Source: Actinomycetota bacterium (GTDB lineage Bacteria; Actinomycetota; Humimicrobiia; Humimicrobiales; Humimicrobiaceae). From it: a stretch of DNA of 16,091 bases. Under the pieces are notes generated by a model. The model saw only the letters and a program-made list of their open reading frames with translations, was not told the origin of the DNA and made no database searches. Location of the stretch: contig JAMCQQ010000167.1 of the NCBI GenBank assembly GCA_023379515.1, forward strand, positions 1 to 16,091, given 5' to 3'. Made by a program: the position numbers and the translations under genes. Shown here piece by piece: positions 15,485 to 16,091 of this stretch (position 1 is the stretch's first letter; each line of letters begins with the position of its first letter).

Positions 15485-16083
15485 AATAAAATTTTAGAAT
15501 TATCGTTTTCAATATTTTTAATAAGCATTTCTGCGGCAGTTGAACCTAAATCATATACCGGCTGGCTTATAGTTGTTAATGGGGATTCAAGAATTTGTGC
15601 CCAGTCTGAATCATCAAACCCAATAACAGCTATATTATCAGGTATTTTTAAGCCTAGGCTTTTAATTGATAGAATAGCCCCAAGAGTCAAGTCAAGATTA
15701 GCAACAAAAATAGCCTCAGGCTTATTTTTACTTTCTAATAATTCTTTAGCAAGCATAATCCCGCTTTCTTTTTTAAAATCCCTGAGCTTAATAAAATCAT
15801 CATTTCTTGGAATATTGTTTTCATTTAAAGCTCTAAGATAACCTTTTAATCTTTCTTTGCCTGTTGTTATATCGATAAAACCATTAATGATTGCTATCTT
15901 TTTATATCCCTTATCAATCAAATATTTCACTGCTGTATATGCCCCTTTTTCATTATCAACTAAGATGGCATCACAATCTACTCCTTCAATAAGCCTGTCT
16001 ACCAGAACAATTTTAATATTTGACTGCAGTAAACTATTGATATAATCCGCATTTTTACCTGTAGGAGCTATTATTATGCCATC
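15481..16083 (-). pseudogene. LacI-family sugar-binding domain, fragment (no DNA-binding end; runs into the window edge)
   Basis: The frame encodes about 200 residues of a periplasmic-binding-protein-like LacI/GalR effector domain: DGIIIAP (from 16083), VLVDR, LVDNEKGAYTAVKYLIDKGYKKIAIINGF, RLKGYLRAL, AIFVANLDLTLGAI, IAVIGFDDSDWAQILESPLTTISQP and AAEMLIKNI. The only ATG/GTG/TTG start in frame is GTG at 15930, but similarity clearly runs upstream of it to 16083, where an in-frame TAA (16084-16086) interrupts. No helix-turn-helix is present in the window. The C-terminus stops at NSKILF, roughly ten residues before the usual R-S-T end. It is therefore either a pseudogene or an intact gene broken by a contig-end artefact; see the inverted repeat at 16076-16091. 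Confidence 0.72.
15955..15970 (+). repeat. Inverted repeat, inner copy
   Basis: TCAACTAAGATGGCAT, within the LacI-type fragment, is the exact reverse complement of the last 16 bases of the window (16076-16091). The match begins at the window's last base, so the true repeat may be longer. Confidence 0.8.
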
Positions 16084-16091
16084 TTAGTTGA
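16076..16091 (-). repeat. Inverted repeat, outer copy at the window edge
   Basis: ATGCCATCTTAGTTGA, the exact reverse complement of 15955-15970, separated from it by 105 bp. It introduces the in-frame TAA that breaks the LacI-type reading frame. Either a natural inverted repeat or a fold-back join. Confidence 0.8.

Noticed and set aside
15482..15496. AT-only inverted repeat (TAAAAT-AAA-ATTTTA) between the two converging fragments as a terminator
   Set aside because: The stem has no G or C pairs and would be very weak; such patterns are expected by chance in this composition.

Overview
This is an AT-rich chromosomal window from what looks like an anaerobic, low-GC bacterium, probably from an uncultured lineage. 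The evidence is several lipoprotein-type signal peptides, an L,D-transpeptidase, an iron-sulphur GlpA-like/DUF1667 oxidoreductase set, and the remnant of a glycyl-radical-enzyme activase. Two genes have a TATAAT box only 7-8 nt before the start codon and no Shine-Dalgarno (SD). Such leaderless starts are common in Actinobacteria and some other phyla, and PaaX regulators are also frequent there. I treat an actinobacterial origin as a weak guess. TGA is an ordinary stop (genes ending at 3170, 4607 and 7532). I see no rRNA, tRNA, CRISPR array, intact insertion sequence or strong GC-rich terminator, and no gene-free stretch longer than 300 bases.

Layout. Bases 3-110 look like the 3' end of a gene entering from the left. 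A small DUF2007 gene (minus) is divergent from a lipoprotein L,D-transpeptidase (561-1631). A three-gene plus-strand oxidoreductase operon follows (1677-4969): a GlpA-like FAD protein with a C-terminal [2Fe-2S] domain, a two-dinucleotide-domain FAD/NAD oxidoreductase, and a small DUF1667 protein with four cysteines. An M29 aminopeptidase (minus, 5004-6116) converges on it. Then come an HD-domain phosphohydrolase, a double zinc-ribbon protein and a large envelope protein made of a six-repeat LVIVD propeller, a PKD domain and a transglutaminase (6387-10595, plus).

The minus-strand block 10645-13202 holds a short-chain dehydrogenase preceded by a PaaX-type repressor, then a DUF6125-like gene. 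The paaX promoter is very clear: TTGACA, 17 bp, TATATT. It is overlapped by a palindrome of TTGCGTAT/ATACGCAA half-sites, and a third half-site lies downstream in 16-bp register, so autorepression is strongly suggested. A lipoprotein with a coiled coil and a trypsin-like protease domain (13418-14338) overlaps an NAD synthetase with an unusual insertion by one base (14338-15258).

The right end is damaged. A glycyl-radical-activase fragment (15290-15484) has two TGA codons and one glycine codon exactly where three cluster cysteines should be. It abuts a LacI-type sugar-binding-domain fragment on the other strand that lacks its DNA-binding end and seems short at the C-terminus. The last 16 bases are an inverted copy of bases 15955-15970, which suggests a hairpin, a rearrangement or a fold-back chimera at the contig end.
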